A stretch of 5,626 bases of DNA from Flavobacteriales bacterium (lineage in GTDB: Bacteria; Bacteroidota; Bacteroidia; UBA10329): assembly GCA_003456455.1 (NCBI GenBank), contig DMRV01000017.1, positions 1-5,626 of the forward strand, written 5' to 3'. Both the position numbers and the translations under genes were made by a program. Positions 1-5,605 of this stretch are shown piece after piece. Each line of letters begins with the position of its first letter. Positions within the stretch are counted from its first letter, which is position 1. The notes under the pieces were generated by a model. That model did not search any database. It was not told the DNA's origin and worked only from the letters and a program-made list of their open reading frames with translations.

Positions 1-606
1 ACTTTGAAAAGTATTTGCAGTACTAGGAGTTGCTGCAGTGATAGTTAATGCCGCAAGCATTGCTGATTTGTTAATGCTCACTTTTGAACCACTTTCTCCT
101 GTCGCACTTGTAAATATACTTACTGTGTTTCCTGAACCGGAGGTATTGAATGTCGCATTGGTTGTTGCACCTGCTGAATTCACAAAAGTAGAGGCAAATA
201 AACTTACTCCGTTAAATTTGGTATCACTCATTTGAAAGAGTTGAACCTGTAAGTTTTTGAATTCGGAATTGTAGTTAGCGATATCAGAAGAGTTCTTTAA
301 GACATCTTGACTGAGGGCTTTGAGTTCAGCCATACGGTCGAGAATTTTACCCCCTGATTCAAGAATCCCGTCCTGTACTTGCAGAAATGAAATTGCGTTA
401 TCTATGTTCTTTTCCACCCCGCTGAGTCGACTTATAGTACCCCTTAGCTTCATTGAGACCGCAAGTCCACCGGCATCATCTGCTGGTTGAGTGATTCGAC
501 TTCCACTGGAAAGTCGGGTCAGACTCTTTTGTAAAGAAGCGTTATTTTTTGATAGGTGATAACTTGCTGCTGATGCAGCGGTATTTGTATTTATATTTAG
601 TGGCAT
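1..606 (-). CDS. Flagellin A, 3' part missing at window edge
   Basis: This is a filament subunit exported by the flagellar type III system. The reading frame is open for 202 codons from an ATG at 606 to the left edge, so the C-terminal domain lies outside. Residues 1-140 form the N-terminal D0/D1 coiled-coil part: RLSSGSRI at 31-38, PADDAGGLAV at 41-50, LQVQD at 75-79, DRMAEL at 90-95 and KFNGVSLFAS at 130-139. From about 140 it changes to a Ser/Thr/Gly/Ala-rich, low-complexity surface region. It has no cysteine. The start is fixed by a strong Shine-Dalgarno sequence and by alignment with flagellins B and C. It is clearly a more distant paralogue of B and C: the framework is the same but many residues differ. 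It stands alone, 957 bp downstream of the 529-aa gene, so it probably has its own leader and regulation. Confidence 0.93.
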   Translation of the reverse strand, partial: MPLNINTNTAASAASYHLSKNNASLQKSLTRLSSGSRITQPADDAGGLAVSMKLRGTISRLSGVEKNIDNAISFLQVQDGILESGGKILDRMAELKALSQDVLKNSSDIANYNSEFKNLQVQLFQMSDTKFNGVSLFASTFVNSAGATTNATFNTSGSGNTVSIFTSATGESGSKVSINKSAMLAALTITAATPSTANTFQS

Positions 607-614
607 GATTACAT

Positions 615-621
615 CCTCCTT
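615..621 (-). promoter_or_regulatory. Shine-Dalgarno sequence of flagellin A
   Basis: AAGGAGG lies 8 nt before the ATG at 606, a near-perfect ribosome binding site that decides the start. It continues into GGATGT, so two overlapping GGA triplets lie here. The module ATCAAGGA is shared with the leaders of flagellins B and C and with the orphan element at 1033-1071. Confidence 0.85.
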
Positions 622-635
622 GATGTGTTGTTAAT

Positions 636-658
636 ACAAGCAACCTCCTGTCGCCTGT
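636..658 (-). promoter_or_regulatory. AGGAG-loop hairpin in flagellin A leader (CsrA-type site)
   Basis: On the minus-strand RNA the arms ACAGGCGAC (658-650) and GTTGCTTGT (644-636) pair over nine base pairs, two of them G-U, and leave the five-base loop AGGAG (649-645). The G-U pairs are possible only on the coding-sense RNA. The loop GGA is about 29 nt upstream of the GGA in the real Shine-Dalgarno sequence. CsrA/RsmA proteins recognise A(N)GGA in hairpin loops and repress flagellin translation in Bacillus subtilis through a paired upstream and Shine-Dalgarno site. The assignment to CsrA is inference; the hairpin itself is read directly. Confidence 0.6.
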
Positions 659-729
659 CTCTTCATTGATGATTTGGGTGAAGAGTCCCGATAGTAAATT
701 AAGAATAAAAACTCTAATTTTGTGTAATA

Positions 730-770
730 ACTTTGAATATTCATGAATAGAAGTGAATATTGTACAAAGT
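730..770 (-). repeat. Long bulged hairpin
   Basis: ACTTTG (730-735) pairs with CAAAGT (765-770), and AATATTCA (736-743) pairs with TGAATATT (754-761). This gives 14 base pairs with a three-base bulge (762-764) and a ten-base loop. No T-run follows on either strand, so it is not a classical terminator. It lies between the structured upstream region and the flagellin A leader. Confidence 0.5.
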
Positions 771-908
771 TTGAATATAAAATTAGGTTTCATCAGTATA
801 AATGAACTTATTCCAGTTGACCGAATGTGTACGGACAGAGGTTTAAATAGAGACGCCAGATGCGAGTGACACACTACTGTGAAAGCACAGAACTGAGACC
901 AATGCTTG

Positions 909-932
909 GCATTACAAAAAATGTTGTAATGC
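909..932. repeat. Nine-bp perfect hairpin
   Basis: GCATTACAA (909-917) and TTGTAATGC (924-932) are exact inverted copies separated by six bases. No T-run follows on either side, so a terminator is unlikely. It is adjacent to the 941-987 inverted repeat. Confidence 0.5.
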
Positions 933-940
933 TAACTAAA

Positions 941-987
941 TGTGCAATTAAAGATTAAACTTAAGTAACTCACATTGTAATTGCACA
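941..987. repeat. Ten-bp inverted repeat with 27-bp spacer
   Basis: TGTGCAATTA (941-950) is exactly repeated in inverted orientation as TAATTGCACA (978-987). A third, partial relative (GCACAATTGC) follows at about 993-1002. The spacer contains the palindrome ACTTAAGT. It could be an operator-like site for a dimeric regulator or an RNA stem; the sequence does not decide. Confidence 0.4.
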
Positions 988-988
988 G

Positions 989-1048
989 TTAAGCACAATT
1001 GCATTTAAAAGTTAGTTTACGAATAAATATAGGATCATCCTTGATCAT
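989..1048 (-). CDS. Possible 19-codon leader ORF behind the orphan hairpin
   Basis: An ATG at 1048 lies 10 nt after AGGAGG (1064-1059) and opens 19 codons (MIKDDPIFIRKLTFKCNCA) ending in TAA at 989. The Shine-Dalgarno sequence sits in the loop of the 1053-1071 hairpin, so translation would depend on that structure. The peptide has no recognisable motif. It could be chance: the ATG is part of the second hairpin stem, and the same sequence is explained equally well as a relic flagellin leader. Confidence 0.15.
   Translation of the reverse strand: MIKDDPIFIRKLTFKCNCA
1033..1046 (-). promoter_or_regulatory. AGGA-loop hairpin, second of an orphan pair
   Basis: On the minus strand GATCA (1046-1042) and TGATC (1037-1033) form a five-bp stem closing the four-base loop AGGA (1041-1038). 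The segment CAAGGATG matches the core of the CsrA selection consensus (CARGGAUG) exactly. Its GGA is 23 nt downstream of the GGA in the 1053-1071 hairpin, a distance suited to binding by one CsrA dimer. Confidence 0.45.
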
Positions 1049-1052
1049 ATGG

Positions 1053-1071
1053 CGACAACCTCCTGTTGTCG
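1053..1071 (-). promoter_or_regulatory. AGGAG-loop hairpin, first of an orphan pair
   Basis: CGACAAC (1071-1065) and GTTGTCG (1059-1053) form a perfect seven-bp stem that exposes the loop AGGAG (1064-1060). This has the same design as the hairpin of the flagellin A leader: both read ACAGGAGGTTG around the loop. Both are followed by ATCAAGGA, 13 nt later here and 19 nt later in the A leader. No flagellin start follows, so it is either a leader left behind by a lost gene or part of an RNA that binds a GGA-recognising protein. Confidence 0.5.
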
Positions 1072-1260
1072 GGAATAATAATAAATAAAGTATATAATTT
1101 GGCACAACAAATGATGTACAAATCAAAATGCTTTGAAGTTATTGACTACATAAAGCGATTTAAGATTCTTTCCTGTTGAGCTATTTTATAGTTCCTCCTG
1201 ATTTAGTGGGTTAATGTTGATGTTGTAGAAAGTTTAAAAATGGTATCCCTCGTCACCTGC

Positions 1261-1290
1261 CAGGTGCCTGCGAGCAATCGCAAGCACCTG
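1261..1290 (-). ncRNA. Strong 13-bp hairpin with a competing arm; possible structured RNA
   Basis: On the minus strand CAGGTGC-T-TGCGA (1290-1278) pairs with TCGCA-G-GCACCTG (1273-1261) over 13 pairs around the tetraloop TTGC. The single T-G pair is allowed only in minus-strand RNA. Immediately after it GCAGGTG (1260-1254) repeats the 5' arm, so the CACC arm could instead fold with GGTG downstream. This gives two exclusive structures. No T-run follows directly (ATTTTT comes about 20 nt later), so it is not a standard terminator. Which transcript carries it is unknown. Confidence 0.35.
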
Positions 1291-1563
1291 ACGAATGAAC
1301 AATCAAATCGAGCTTCAGGAGTTCCGGATGCTTGATTATAATTTTTTCGAAGGAGCAAAGATTTCCGACCAAGGAAAGAGCTCTGCATGCTTTTTATAGT
1401 AGTAGTAATAAAAAAAGTTTTTATATTTGAAATAAATAAGCGTGGTTTTGCCTCTAATAACTGCCAGGTTGACAGTTTTGTTCCGATAATACTGGGAACG
1501 GAATCAGAACTATTTTTTGTAAATATGATGTTGGAAGTGGTTAAAAAAAGTTTAAATTAAAAT

Positions 1564-3153
1564 TTATAATAGTGCGGAACCGTTCATTACTTTGCTCCGG
1601 TGATGTTGAGTAGTTAAGGGTGCTAGTACATCATTTATTCTAGTAGTGTTACTCATAACGAAGGCAGCCATATCCATTTTTAGCATCTGCTTAGCATGAT
1701 TAGTGCTCTCAAGAGCCATGTCGGAACCGACAATTCTCCCAAGGGCGATTTCACTACCGAGTGAATTTGACTCCGCGGCCAAAATTTCGGAATCGATTCG
1801 GTTGATTGCGGATGCAATTTTCGGTAGCCAATTCGCACCGATGCACTCAATTTCTCCCATCATCTCTCCCATTCCGAGAAGTTTCTGAGAAGTTTTCTTG
1901 GCACTACTTGATGAATCGATCGAAAAGTTTTCAAAAGTTTCGAATCCCACTGCCTTAAGTGCAATTTGATTACCAGAGGTGTCTATGTCGAGCTGCTTGT
2001 CAAAGAAAATTGGTTCAAACTTAACATCTGAAATTACACCTATTGATTTGGTCTCTACGTGAAGCGAAAGTTGAGTTTCACTTGAGTTTATACCTAAGTC
2101 AGCTTTCCTGATCTTTCCTCCTTCTGAATGGAGTTTCGATTGCGGGGTTGTTCCAATGTTAAAGGACTCTGCTAAATTTGAATTTCCGATGCTAAACTCA
2201 TAAATTGTTTCCACACCTGGTCCAAAGGTTAGTTTAATAGTGTCAGGGTCTCCGTCCCCGGCAGAACCTGAAGTTTGCCAAGAATCCGAGTTAACGATTT
2301 TCGATTGCAAGGACCCGTTGGTATCAGGGTTTGAAGTTTTTACAGTTGTGTCTAACCAATTCCCAGAATCTAGATCTGGTGTAATGCTTAAGCCGTTTAT
2401 TGTGAAGTTCCCTCCCGATATGTTTTGGTAAATTTGATCGTTGAAAACCACTCCCTTGTTTCTTTTAATTTGATTGCCCGCAGACCATTCAGTGTAGGAA
2501 TTTATAATATCTTTCTTTGGGTCATTTCCGTTGAAAGAAGGTCCGGTCGAGAAAATTTCTTTATCTCCCATGAACACACGATAAATTTCACCGGCATTAC
2601 CGGAGTTAACATTAAAACTTAAAGTTCCGCCATAGGCACCGACGTCTTGACTCTTCCCTCTAATAGTTTGGGCAACCGCAAGATCTTGCTGGGTGTAATC
2701 AAGGGCTGAGTCCTTAACATTAATATCACTGATTTCTCCACAAGTCGCCACTGGGTCGAACATTGAAATTCCATTCATTTTGGAGTTTTTAATGTTCTCT
2801 AATTCTTTTCTCAACTCTTCAAACTCTTTGTTAAAGGGATTACTTGGTCCCTTCGGTTGGAGTAGTGATTCACTGGATAATTCCTCCATACGCTGATAGA
2901 TTGAAAAGACTTTTTGATATCCCGCTTCTTGGAATTTTAGATAACTGCGTGCTGATTTGAGATTCTGTATGTATGAACTCTTGGACAACATATCAGATTT
3001 CATTTTACCTGCCTGTGAGATTGCTGCTGCATCATCTGACGAATTAATCATGCGACTCCCGGATGTAATCCTTGATGATGATTTAAAGCTGGCACGCTGA
3101 GCATCTAGATAATTTTGCCTGGATGTCATAAATGCGAAGTTGGTTAATTGCAT
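1564..3153 (-). CDS. Flagellin-like protein, 529 aa, with large central insertion
   Basis: Its two ends are flagellin domains. N-terminal residues 20-55 (RITSGSRMINSSDDAAAIS) match the LSSGxRI..PADDAGGLAV region, and KMNGISMF at 125-132 matches the KFNGISLF of its neighbours. At the C-terminus, GRIVGSDMALESTNHAK (472-488) matches GRIMDTDIALESTRFAK. The centre (about 135-425) is a long, beta-rich region absent from flagellins B and C. Residues 220-270 (YTEW, GVVFNDQIYQN, PDLDSGNWLDT) resemble a CBM5/12-type carbohydrate-binding module. It differs from the neighbours in having two cysteines (138, 437), a degenerate PADD motif (SSDD) and about 16 extra polar residues after the usual flagellin end. 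No Shine-Dalgarno sequence precedes the ATG at 3153; translation may be coupled to the small ORF overlapping it. FlgL was considered, but the C-terminus is flagellin-like. It may be a minor or surface-active subunit. Confidence 0.85.
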   Translation of the reverse strand: MQLTNFAFMTSRQNYLDAQRASFKSSSRITSGSRMINSSDDAAAISQAGKMKSDMLSKSSYIQNLKSARSYLKFQEAGYQKVFSIYQRMEELSSESLLQPKGPSNPFNKEFEELRKELENIKNSKMNGISMFDPVATCGEISDINVKDSALDYTQQDLAVAQTIRGKSQDVGAYGGTLSFNVNSGNAGEIYRVFMGDKEIFSTGPSFNGNDPKKDIINSYTEWSAGNQIKRNKGVVFNDQIYQNISGGNFTINGLSITPDLDSGNWLDTTVKTSNPDTNGSLQSKIVNSDSWQTSGSAGDGDPDTIKLTFGPGVETIYEFSIGNSNLAESFNIGTTPQSKLHSEGGKIRKADLGINSSETQLSLHVETKSIGVISDVKFEPIFFDKQLDIDTSGNQIALKAVGFETFENFSIDSSSSAKKTSQKLLGMGEMMGEIECIGANWLPKIASAINRIDSEILAAESNSLGSEIALGRIVGSDMALESTNHAKQMLKMDMAAFVMSNTTRINDVLAPLTTQHHRSKVMNGSALL

Positions 3154-3278
3154 ATTAAATTGTGGTTAATTTTTCCCAGAATAGTACTGTATGGTGACCC
3201 TCCTTCTGAGGGAGAACTGGAAGGCTCCTGATTAGTCATAATATACAACTCAATGTGAGTTAATTGACAGGTGTTCAT
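3144..3278 (-). CDS. Small 44-aa ORF overlapping the start of the 529-aa gene
   Basis: The ATG at 3278 has the Shine-Dalgarno sequence AGAGGA with a 6-nt spacing. The frame runs 44 codons and its TAA lies within codons 3 and 4 of the 529-aa gene, a 10-nt overlap in another frame. The peptide begins MNTCQLTHIELYIM and continues with a Ser/Pro/Gly-rich stretch (EPSSSPSEGGSPYS) and ILGKINHNL; I recognise no family. A second ATG (3239) lacks a binding site. The arrangement fits a leader ORF whose translation feeds ribosomes to the next start, which has no binding site of its own. The overlap and ribosome site are seen directly; that the peptide is made, or has its own function, is inference. Confidence 0.4.
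   Translation of the reverse strand: MNTCQLTHIELYIMTNQEPSSSPSEGGSPYSTILGKINHNLICN
3198..3212 (-). promoter_or_regulatory. Hairpin with GGAGGG arm before the 529-aa gene
   Basis: CCCTC (3212-3208) and GAGGG (3202-3198) form a five-bp GC-rich stem with loop AGAAG. The only Shine-Dalgarno-like run here, AAGGAGGG, is partly buried in the stem and has no start codon at the right distance. Ribosomes translating the small ORF would open this stem about 45 nt before the 529-aa start. Confidence 0.3.
3247..3261 (-). repeat. Six-bp hairpin early in the small ORF
   Basis: AACTCA and TGAGTT are exact inverted copies around a three-base loop, 18-32 nt after the ATG of the small ORF. It could slow early elongation or be chance. 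Confidence 0.3.
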
Positions 3279-3500
3279 TCAATTTCCTCTCGTTGGATTG
3301 GCCAACCTGAATGTTGTGTTTGCCATTTTTTCCCAGGCAAAATGCCCAAGGCTTTCCTCTGATAGCGAGGAACTAACACATTTAAACTTATAGATGAGTA
3401 CTTCATGAAAAAGTTATGCAAGCCATAGAACTAATCTTTAGACAGTCTCTGATTGCTTTAACCATAGTTGGGGTAGTTATTATGAGATGGATGTACCTTA
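3279..3500. other. Spacer after flagellin B with two inverted repeats
   Basis: The 222 bp between the stop of flagellin B and the small ORF carry no gene that I can support. On the minus strand TTCCTC/GAGGAA (3372-3354, seven-base loop) and TTTGCC/GGCAAA (3341-3319, eleven-base loop) are six-bp inverted repeats. The palindrome TTGGCCAA lies near 3298-3305. None is followed by a T-run in the transcription direction, so termination after flagellin B is possible but not shown. Readthrough into the small ORF and the 529-aa gene cannot be excluded. Confidence 0.45.
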
Positions 3501-4478
3501 TTATCCGATCAATTGAAGAGCGACATTGGTAAGTTGGTTCGCCTGTGCGGTCATTGCTGCACTCGCTTGCACTAAAATGTTGTGCTTTGCAAAACGGGTG
3601 GATTCCAGTGCAATGTCAGTATCCATGATTCGACCGTGTGCGGCCTCTAAGTTAGTCAAGTTCGTTTGCAAAAGATCCATAGTATTAAGCACTCGGTTTT
3701 GTTCGGCACCGTTTTCAGCACGCATGTCTGCGATTCGTTCTATAATATCAGTGAATTGAGAAACATTAACTTCAGTTATGTCGTTCAAGAAACCAGCTGC
3801 GTTTACTTCTGTTCCTCCAGCTGTACCAGCGTTAATGTTTCCTAAGTCCATTCCACTCCCTCCAGATGTGGTAGTTCCAATTGAAAGCATGAACTGAAAA
3901 TTAACCACATTGAGTTTGATACTTCCGGACGTACTAACCCCGGAGTCATGTGTGAGTAAAGTTCGGCTAAATGTGTCGTATGCTAATTCACCGTACTTCT
4001 CTGCTGCGGCATCCGTATCTTCGACTTTGTTAAGAATTCCATTTACTTCAGAAGCTGAACTGGACGCGAAAAGGCTAATACCATTAAACTTTTCTTTCGA
4101 AACTTGATTTAATTGGGACTGAAGTTCGACAAACTCTTTAGAGTAATTTTCGATATCTTGTGTATTCTTGGTAATATCCTGTGACATTACACGCAACTCA
4201 GCCATACGATCGACAATTTTACCGGCAGTTTGTAATCCACTATCTTGAACTTGGAGATATGATAATGCATTTTGTGTATTTTGCATTATGGCAGAAGTTC
4301 GGCCGACTTTGGAATTAAGTTTGTATGCGACCGCTAATCCACCGGCATCATCCGCGGGATTATTGATCCGATTGCCCGAAGACAGTCTTCCTAAACTTTT
4401 ACGTAATGCGTCGTTGGCCCGACTTAAGTTGAACGAGGCAGTGGTCGCACTCGAGTTTGAATTTACTACTATTGGCAT
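3501..4478 (-). CDS. Flagellin B, 325 aa
   Basis: This is a complete filament protein of ordinary short-flagellin length. The N-terminal D0/D1 part (1-140) includes RLSSGNRINNPADDAGGLAV (31-50), LQVQD (75-79), DRMAEL (90-95) and KFNGISLFASS (130-140). A short central part follows (about 141-232). The C-terminal D1/D0 part (233-325) includes GRIMDTDIALESTRFAK (282-298) and ANQLTNVALQLIG at the end. There is no cysteine and no cleaved signal peptide, as expected for type III export. Residues 1-142 and the last 93 are identical to flagellin C; differences are confined to 143-160, position 189 and about 203-232, which should face outward. The start has AAGGA at 9-nt spacing (4492-4488). It follows flagellin C after 73 bp with no terminator visible, so the two are probably cotranscribed. 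Confidence 0.95.
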   Translation of the reverse strand: MPIVVNSNSSATTASFNLSRANDALRKSLGRLSSGNRINNPADDAGGLAVAYKLNSKVGRTSAIMQNTQNALSYLQVQDSGLQTAGKIVDRMAELRVMSQDITKNTQDIENYSKEFVELQSQLNQVSKEKFNGISLFASSSASEVNGILNKVEDTDAAAEKYGELAYDTFSRTLLTHDSGVSTSGSIKLNVVNFQFMLSIGTTTSGGSGMDLGNINAGTAGGTEVNAAGFLNDITEVNVSQFTDIIERIADMRAENGAEQNRVLNTMDLLQTNLTNLEAAHGRIMDTDIALESTRFAKHNILVQASAAMTAQANQLTNVALQLIG

Positions 4479-4487
4479 CTGTTATCT

Positions 4488-4526
4488 TCCTTGATTGTAT
4501 GTTGTTATGTTATTCACTTCCTGTGA
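4488..4526 (-). promoter_or_regulatory. Flagellin B leader: AGGAA-loop hairpin plus Shine-Dalgarno
   Basis: TCAC (4526-4523) and GTGA (4517-4514) close a five-base loop AGGAA (4522-4518), 36-48 nt before the ATG. The Shine-Dalgarno AAGGA (4492-4488) follows, with its GGA 31 nt downstream of the loop GGA. The stem is only four pairs and would be weak alone, but the design repeats that of the flagellin A leader despite a different stem sequence. This suggests a GGA-binding translational regulator such as CsrA. Confidence 0.45.
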
Positions 4527-4551
4527 GATTGGGGTATTAATTTGTTTAAAA

Positions 4552-5532
4552 TTATCCGATGAGTTGGAGGGCGACATTAGTGAGTTGGTTCGCCTGTGCG
4601 GTCATAGCTGCACTTGCTTGCACTAAAATATTGTGCTTCGCAAAACGGGTGGATTCTAATGCAATGTCAGTATCCATGATTCGTCCATGTGCAGCCTCTA
4701 AGTTAGTCAAGTTCGTTTGCAAAAGATCCATAGTATTAAGCACTCGGTTTTGTTCGGCACCGTTTTCAGCACGCATGTCTGCAATTCGTTCTATGATGTC
4801 GGTGAATTGAGAAACATTGACCTCCGTTATGTCTGAAATGAAACCACTATCGACTCCCGTCCCAGAGTTGGCTCCATTAATATTTCCTAAATCGATAGAT
4901 GTACCTGCTGCTGCTCCAGAACTTAATGTTCCAATCGAAAGCATGAACTGAAAGTTAACCACATTGATCTTGATACTGCCTGATGTACTAACCCCGGAGT
5001 CATGCGTGAGTAAAGTTCGGCTAAATGTATCGTATGCTAATTCACCGTACTTTTCTACCTCAGCTTCGGTTGTATCAATATGATTTAATATACCATCAAT
5101 TGAGGTTGCCGAACTGGACGCGAATAGACTGATTCCATTAAACTTTTCTTTCGAAACTTGATTTAATTGGGACTGAAGTTCGACAAATTCTTTGGAGTAA
5201 TTTTCGATATCCTGTGTATTCTTGGTAATATCCTGTGACATTACACGCAACTCAGCCATACGATCTACAATTTTACCGGCAGTTTGTAATCCACTATCTT
5301 GAACTTGGAGATATGATAATGCATTTTGTGTATTTTGCATTATGGCAGAAGTTCGGCCGACTTTGGAATTAAGTTTGTATGCGACCGCTAATCCACCGGC
5401 ATCATCTGCGGGGTTATTGATCCGATTGCCCGAAGACAGTCTTCCTAAACTTTTACGTAATGCGTCGTTGGCCCGACTTAAGTTGAACGAGGCAGTGGTC
5501 GCACTCGAGTTTGAATTTACTACTATTGGCAT
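4552..5532 (-). CDS. Flagellin C, 326 aa
   Basis: This is a complete filament subunit, paralogous to flagellin B by tandem duplication. Its domain order is the same: N-terminal D0/D1 at 1-140, a short central region at about 141-233, and C-terminal D1/D0 at 234-326 ending ANQLTNVALQLIG. The variable patches differ from B (SATSIDGILNHIDTTEAEVE at 141-160 and a Ser/Gly/Ala-rich stretch at 203-233), and it is one residue longer. It has no cysteine. The ATG at 5532 has AAGGA at 9-nt spacing. It is preceded by the end of another copy (D) after 73 bp and followed by B after 73 bp, so it is a middle member of a tandem array that continues outside the window. Confidence 0.95.
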   Translation of the reverse strand: MPIVVNSNSSATTASFNLSRANDALRKSLGRLSSGNRINNPADDAGGLAVAYKLNSKVGRTSAIMQNTQNALSYLQVQDSGLQTAGKIVDRMAELRVMSQDITKNTQDIENYSKEFVELQSQLNQVSKEKFNGISLFASSSATSIDGILNHIDTTEAEVEKYGELAYDTFSRTLLTHDSGVSTSGSIKINVVNFQFMLSIGTLSSGAAAGTSIDLGNINGANSGTGVDSGFISDITEVNVSQFTDIIERIADMRAENGAEQNRVLNTMDLLQTNLTNLEAAHGRIMDTDIALESTRFAKHNILVQASAAMTAQANQLTNVALQLIG

Positions 5533-5541
5533 CTGTTATCT

Positions 5542-5580
5542 TCCTTGATTGTATGTTGTTATGTTATTCACTTCCTGTGA
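5542..5580 (-). promoter_or_regulatory. Flagellin C leader: AGGAA-loop hairpin plus Shine-Dalgarno
   Basis: This has the same elements as the B leader: TCAC/GTGA stem (5580-5568) with loop AGGAA, then AAGGA (5546-5542) at 9 nt from the ATG. The whole 73-bp spacer differs from the B spacer at a single base (5582 T against 4528 A), just outside the hairpin. Confidence 0.45.
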
Positions 5581-5605
5581 GTTTGGGGTATTAATTTGTT
5601 TAAAA

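Larger units (their letters stand above)
607..1563. other. 957-bp gene-free stretch rich in inverted repeats
   Basis: I find no credible protein gene of ordinary size here. It separates the 529-aa gene from flagellin A and is AT-rich, with at least six inverted repeats listed separately. The most structured parts are 730-770, 909-987, 1033-1071 and 1261-1290. A short T-run follows the stop of the 529-aa gene (about 1543-1550 on the minus strand), but only a weak AT-only stem precedes it, so no terminator is called. I saw no convincing sigma-28 (TAAA-N15-GCCGATAA) or sigma-54 (GG-N10-GC) promoter. The stretch may be a long structured leader, a small-RNA locus, or the remains of a lost flagellin gene. 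Confidence 0.6.

Noticed and set aside
542..874. 110-codon open frame on the minus strand
   Set aside because: It runs through the flagellin A leader and start in another frame, with no ribosome site and a cysteine/lysine-rich composition unlike a real protein here.
1091..1120. Sigma-54-like TTGGCAC on the plus strand near 1099
   Set aside because: The -12 GC at the required spacing is missing and no plus-strand gene follows.
1203..1388. 61-codon open frame on the minus strand
   Set aside because: It has no ribosome binding site, its peptide has no recognisable motif, and it includes both arms of the 1261-1290 hairpin; structure explains the sequence better than coding.
1564..3153. Annotation of the 529-aa protein as hook-filament junction protein FlgL
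   Set aside because: The C-terminal SDMALESTNHAK motif matches flagellin closely, and the protein is embedded in a flagellin cluster.
4527..4551. TAAA followed by CCCAATC in the B leader as a sigma-28 promoter
   Set aside because: The gap between the two boxes is about 11 bases instead of about 15 and the second box matches poorly; the same applies to the C leader.
3526..5548. Several 61-83 codon plus-strand open frames antisense to flagellins B and C
   Set aside because: They repeat in both gene copies because the flagellins are duplicated; they are mirror frames of conserved coding sequence without ribosome sites.
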